Assembly (NCBI GenBank): GCA_030631705.1
Contig: DAOVKQ010000023.1
Span: 1-7,523, forward strand
Direction of reading: 5' to 3'
Source: Candidatus Omnitrophota bacterium
Lineage (GTDB): Bacteria > Omnitrophota > Gorgyraeia > Duberdicusellales > 4484-171
DNA: 7,523 bases
Shown: positions 6,407-7,523 of the stretch, piece after piece
How the letters are laid out: the number at the start of each line of letters is the position of its first letter
Position numbering within the stretch: position 1 is the first letter of the stretch
Notes under the pieces: model-generated
What the model was told of the DNA's origin: nothing
Seen by the model: the letters and a program-made list of their open reading frames with translations, nothing else
Databases searched by the model: none
Position numbers and translations under genes: made by a program

Positions 6407-7523
6407 CCTTCGGCTGGCAGGAGGTATTTTTAATTCTTCGCGGTATTTGCTAACGGTGCGCCGGGCAATAAGAACGTCTTCTTTCTTAAGAATAGTAACT
6501 ATTTTGGAGTCATCCAAAGGCTTTTTCTTGTTTTCTTCGTTTATGATATTAAAAATCTTTGTTTTTACCGATTCCCGGGAGAGATTTTGTGTTGTATCCT
6601 GCTTGAGGGGTTTTGTAAAGAAATAATTCAACCGGAATATCCCGTGCGGTGTTTTTACGTATTTGCTGTTTACTACCCTGCTTATCGTGGATTCGTTTCT
6701 CTCTACAATCTGGGCGACTTTCTTGAAAGTAAGCGGTTTTAACATAGAAATATCGCCGTATTCAAAGAAATCCTTTTGTATGTCTAAAAGGCAGCTGGTA
6801 ATTTTACGCAGAGTCTGGTCTCTTAGGGAAATAGATTTTTCCAGGTTCATCGCTGACTTTATCTTTTCACGGATGTAATTTTTAGTTTCTTTAGAAGCTT
6901 TGTTTGATTTTAATATATTTTTATATTGCGCGCTTATCCTGAATTTAGGCAAGCGGTCGCAATTAATGATTATCTCATATTCTGTTTTACTTTTTTCCAA
7001 TGTAATGTCGGGATAAGAAGGTTGGATTGCCGTGTTCGGGGTTTCCGAATAGAGCCTTCCCGGCTTAGGCTCAAGATGATAGATTTTTTTTATCGCTTGT
7101 TTTATGTTTTCCGGTTTAGTTTTCAGTTTCTTGGCGATAACTCTTATCCGGTTTTTTGCCACATCGGAAAGGTGTTTTGATACAATTGTATAGACAAGTT
7201 TATCTGTTTTTTCTTTGGCTTTAAGCTGAATGAGCAGGCATTCCCTTAAGTTTCTTGCCCCTACGCCAACAGGTTCAAAGCGCTGGATAAAGAGGATGAT
7301 TTCTTCTATTGTTGATTTAACGATTTTTTCTTTACCCGGGCCGGTTCCTTTATTAAGAAAACTCACAATTTCCTCGGCAGATAGAGTTAAATAACCGTTA
7401 TCGTCGATTTGGTGGATGATAAATTCAGCTATGATGTATTTTTGCTTAGTTAGTTTAGACATGCGCAGTTGTTTAAGCAGAACATCCTGGAGGGTTAGGG
7501 GTTTAGTAAGAAGGCTCTGTTGA
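6389..7523 (-). CDS. rpoN: RNA polymerase sigma-54 factor, partial (N-terminus outside window)
   Basis: The minus-strand frame stays open from the right edge to the TAA at 6389-6391. The Met codon at 7460-7462 is internal: the residues before it (LLTKPLTLQDVLLKQLRM) continue the conserved sigma-54 core-binding region. About 377 C-terminal residues are visible, while complete RpoN proteins usually have about 430-500, so region I (activator-responsive) and a little more are missing from view. Recognised segments, numbered from the Met at 7462, are VGVGARNLRECLL (65-77), LEPKPGRLYS (130-139), the HTH with ESTISRVVNSKYVKTPHGIF (257-276), and the RpoN box ARRTVSKYRE (333-342), which binds the -24 promoter element; canonical ARRTVAKYRE has Ala where Ser is seen. 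The gene is convergent with the NtrC-type activator, which needs this sigma factor. The hpf/ptsN genes that often follow rpoN are not present downstream. Confidence 0.96.
   Translation of the reverse strand, partial: QQSLLTKPLTLQDVLLKQLRMSKLTKQKYIIAEFIIHQIDDNGYLTLSAEEIVSFLNKGTGPGKEKIVKSTIEEIILFIQRFEPVGVGARNLRECLLIQLKAKEKTDKLVYTIVSKHLSDVAKNRIRVIAKKLKTKPENIKQAIKKIYHLEPKPGRLYSETPNTAIQPSYPDITLEKSKTEYEIIINCDRLPKFRISAQYKNILKSNKASKETKNYIREKIKSAMNLEKSISLRDQTLRKITSCLLDIQKDFFEYGDISMLKPLTFKKVAQIVERNESTISRVVNSKYVKTPHGIFRLNYFFTKPLKQDTTQNLSRESVKTKIFNIINEENKKKPLDDSKIVTILKKEDVLIARRTVSKYREELKIPPASRRKSPKK

Noticed and set aside
6663..7180. Plus-strand open frames under rpoN
   Set aside because: They are antisense to conserved sigma-54 sequence and carry no recognisable motifs.

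Overview
The window looks like a chromosomal segment from an uncultured, moderately AT-rich Gram-negative-type bacterium. The gene content fits Candidatus Omnitrophota or a similar metagenome-derived lineage: an exosortase with a separate EpsI protein, tetratricopeptide lipoproteins and a sigma-54 regulatory pair. The phylum is a guess from gene style; the sequence contains no phylogenetic marker that settles it.

Layout. Positions 1-386 hold the C-terminal end of a TPR-type protein whose start lies off the left edge. Positions 471-1940 encode a second, related TPR lipoprotein. The exosortase (1948-2793) follows after 7 bases and has all three expected catalytic residues (C187, R232, H253). 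A 202-base spacer then carries two kinds of short tandem repeat and a motif resembling a dispersed-repeat end, which also supplies the ribosome binding site and start of the next gene. That gene (2996-3625) encodes an EpsI-family (DUF3485) protein. Next come a soluble GAF-domain histidine kinase (3703-4956) and, overlapping it by 4 bases, an NtrC-type response regulator (4953-6344). Convergent to these is rpoN (sigma-54), on the minus strand from 6389 to beyond the right edge; its N-terminus is cut off by the window end.

How the parts may work together. Exosortases are thought to process and sort PEP-CTERM-type proteins to the envelope and are usually linked to exopolysaccharide loci. EpsI proteins accompany them or are fused to them. 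In known PEP-CTERM systems a histidine kinase (PrsK), an NtrC-type regulator (PrsR), a TPR lipoprotein (PrsT) and sigma-54 are recurrent partners. This window has a compact version of all of these roles, but the kinase has no membrane segments, the TPR lipoprotein is duplicated, and sigma-54 itself lies beside its activator. No PEP-CTERM substrate and no strict -24/-12 (GG-N10-GC) promoter was seen by eye in the + strand intergenic gaps, so the targets of sorting and regulation must lie elsewhere.

The most unusual DNA is the repeat-filled spacer between the exosortase and EpsI genes (2794-2995). All gaps between genes are shorter than 300 bases.
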